Of a stretch of DNA of 64,000 nt, positions 63,645-64,000 are shown in pieces; within the stretch, counting starts at the first letter, position 1; every line of letters starts with the position of its first letter. The stretch lies in the NCBI GenBank assembly GCA_021372865.1, contig JAJFTO010000003.1, forward strand, positions 34,201 through 98,200. Reading direction: 5' to 3'. Source of the stretch: Porphyromonadaceae bacterium (lineage in GTDB: Bacteria > Bacteroidota > Bacteroidia > Bacteroidales > Dysgonomonadaceae). The notes under the pieces were generated by a model. It searched no databases. It was not told the DNA's origin and saw nothing but the letters and a program-made list of their open reading frames with translations. The translations under genes were made by a program, and so were the position numbers.

Positions 63645-63685
63645 AATGTTACCCGTTTTTGTTATTTCTGTTACTTATTAATCAT

Positions 63686-63705
63686 CGAGTAACAGACTGG
63701 CAACA
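63686..63705 (+). repeat. right copy of the 20-bp arm-type direct repeat
   Basis: CGAGTAACAGACTGGCAACA, 17/20 identical to 48478-48497 and in the same orientation. Confidence 0.6.
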
Positions 63706-63809
63706 AATATATGACAAAATAAGGAATAACAAAAGAAACAAAGCAGATATTTCAGGAATATTTTAAACACTCCTAAAACCCTTATCATTAAATGATTATT
63801 TTCCGTTAC

Positions 63810-63831
63810 TTGGATGTTTCTTGGATGTTTC
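63810..63831 (+). repeat. perfect 11-bp tandem repeat
   Basis: TTGGATGTTTC occurs twice in a row, 22 bases from the right attachment site. One helical turn spacing suggests paired binding sites for Int or Xis. Confidence 0.65.
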
Positions 63832-63852
63832 TTTCTCTGGGAAAAGACGGCT

Positions 63853-63870
63853 TTACTTTCCGATGCAAAA
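63853..63870 (-). other. right attachment site, restored mnmE 3' end
   Basis: TTACTTTCCGATGCAAAA. On the minus strand it reads TTT TGC ATC GGA AAG TAA (FCIGK-stop), in frame with mnmE from the right. It differs from the left copy at two positions, both synonymous in the protein. Confidence 0.92.
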
Positions 63871-64000
63871 CTTACTGAAAATATTACCCAAAATTTCGTC
63901 GGTGGAGATCTCGCCGGTGATTTCGCCGAGGTAGAACACGCATTCACGGATATCCTGAGAAAGGAAATCGTGGGTGATACCCACTTCAAGGCCTTCCTTC
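63853..64000 (-). CDS. mnmE: tRNA modification GTPase MnmE, C-terminal end
   Basis: The minus-strand frame entering from the right edge reads [20 protein letters not shown], then [20 protein letters not shown] and SKFCIGK-stop. This is the MnmE C-terminus, whose CxGK Cys is needed for wobble-uridine modification with MnmG. The last codons are supplied by the integrated element and keep the protein sequence unchanged. Only 48 residues are inside the window. Confidence 0.94.
   Translation of the reverse strand, partial: KEGLEVGITHDFLSQDIRECVFYLGEITGEISTDEILGNIFSKFCIGK

Larger units (their letters stand above)
48400..63870. mobile_element. 15.45-kb integrative element in the 3' end of mnmE (phage satellite or deleted prophage)
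   Basis: Both boundaries are fixed by an 18-bp duplication (48400-48417 and 63853-63870, 16/18 identical with an 11-bp perfect core). On the minus strand each copy encodes FCIGK-stop, the C-terminus of MnmE. The integrase gene lies next to the right end. Gene content: tyrosine integrase, excisionase-like HTH, initiator-like protein, DnaB helicase, Mu F-like head protein, TerS, TerL, XRE repressor with a divergent operon, and left-end cargo with a PIN protein. Portal, capsid, tail and lysis genes were not found. Base composition looks more AT-rich than the core chromosome. Confidence 0.93.

Noticed and set aside
48400..63870. Integrative conjugative element
   Set aside because: No relaxase, coupling protein or type IV secretion genes were seen; the terminase and DnaB genes point to phage or satellite ancestry.

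Overview
The window is a chromosomal segment of a Bacteroidota bacterium, most likely order Bacteroidales and perhaps a Dysgonomonadaceae relative such as Proteiniphilum or Petrimonas. Support comes from TAnnTTTG -7 promoter boxes in front of many genes, from families largely confined to this phylum (DUF2723 protein, NigD-like lipoprotein, BT_3928-type DoxX protein, DUF3853, UpxY-type antiterminator remnant), and from gene orders such as DUF1599 / DoxX-like / tpiA / SPOR / folE. The genus is inference only.

Region 1 (1-44.6 kb) is ordinary core chromosome with moderate GC. It holds the end of speA, a CDF zinc exporter, a secreted prolyl oligopeptidase, mntP, a TonB-dependent receptor, a proABC proline operon, sufE, cell-wall peptidases, gyrB, rpsT, tRNA-Glu, rpmH, a PASTA-rluD-ddl-acyltransferase operon, typA, folE, tpiA, ndk, a large DUF2723 membrane protein, and a MacAB/TolC-type efflux operon with two permeases. 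A near-perfect PadR-like dyad precedes that operon, but no PadR gene is in the window.

Region 2 (44.6-48.4 kb) is AT-rich and decaying. It has a broken response regulator, an N-terminally truncated hipA, the tail of a UpxY/NusG-like antiterminator abutting a methyltransferase, and a fragment of an AAA/DUF4143 ATPase, mixed with intact small genes (a GNAT acetyltransferase and a secreted DUF1579-like protein).

Region 3 (48,400-63,870) is a 15.45 kb integrative element inserted at the 3' end of mnmE. The proof is in the sequence: both ends carry an 18-bp segment, 16/18 identical with an identical 11-bp core, and on the minus strand both encode the MnmE tail FCIGK-stop. The left copy is the displaced original tail and the right copy restores the gene. 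The element encodes a tyrosine integrase, an excisionase-like HTH protein, an iteron-bearing initiator-like protein, a DnaB-type helicase, small and large terminase subunits, a Mu F/SPP1 gp7-like head protein, and an XRE repressor divergent from a four-gene operon across a palindromic operator. At the left end is cargo: a PIN nuclease with a partner, and a protein with an HEPN-like Rx4H motif. I see no portal, major capsid, protease, tail or lysis genes. It is therefore either a terminase-encoding phage satellite or a deleted prophage. This is the most interesting object in the window.

Region 4 (63,853-64,000) is the C-terminal end of the restored mnmE.
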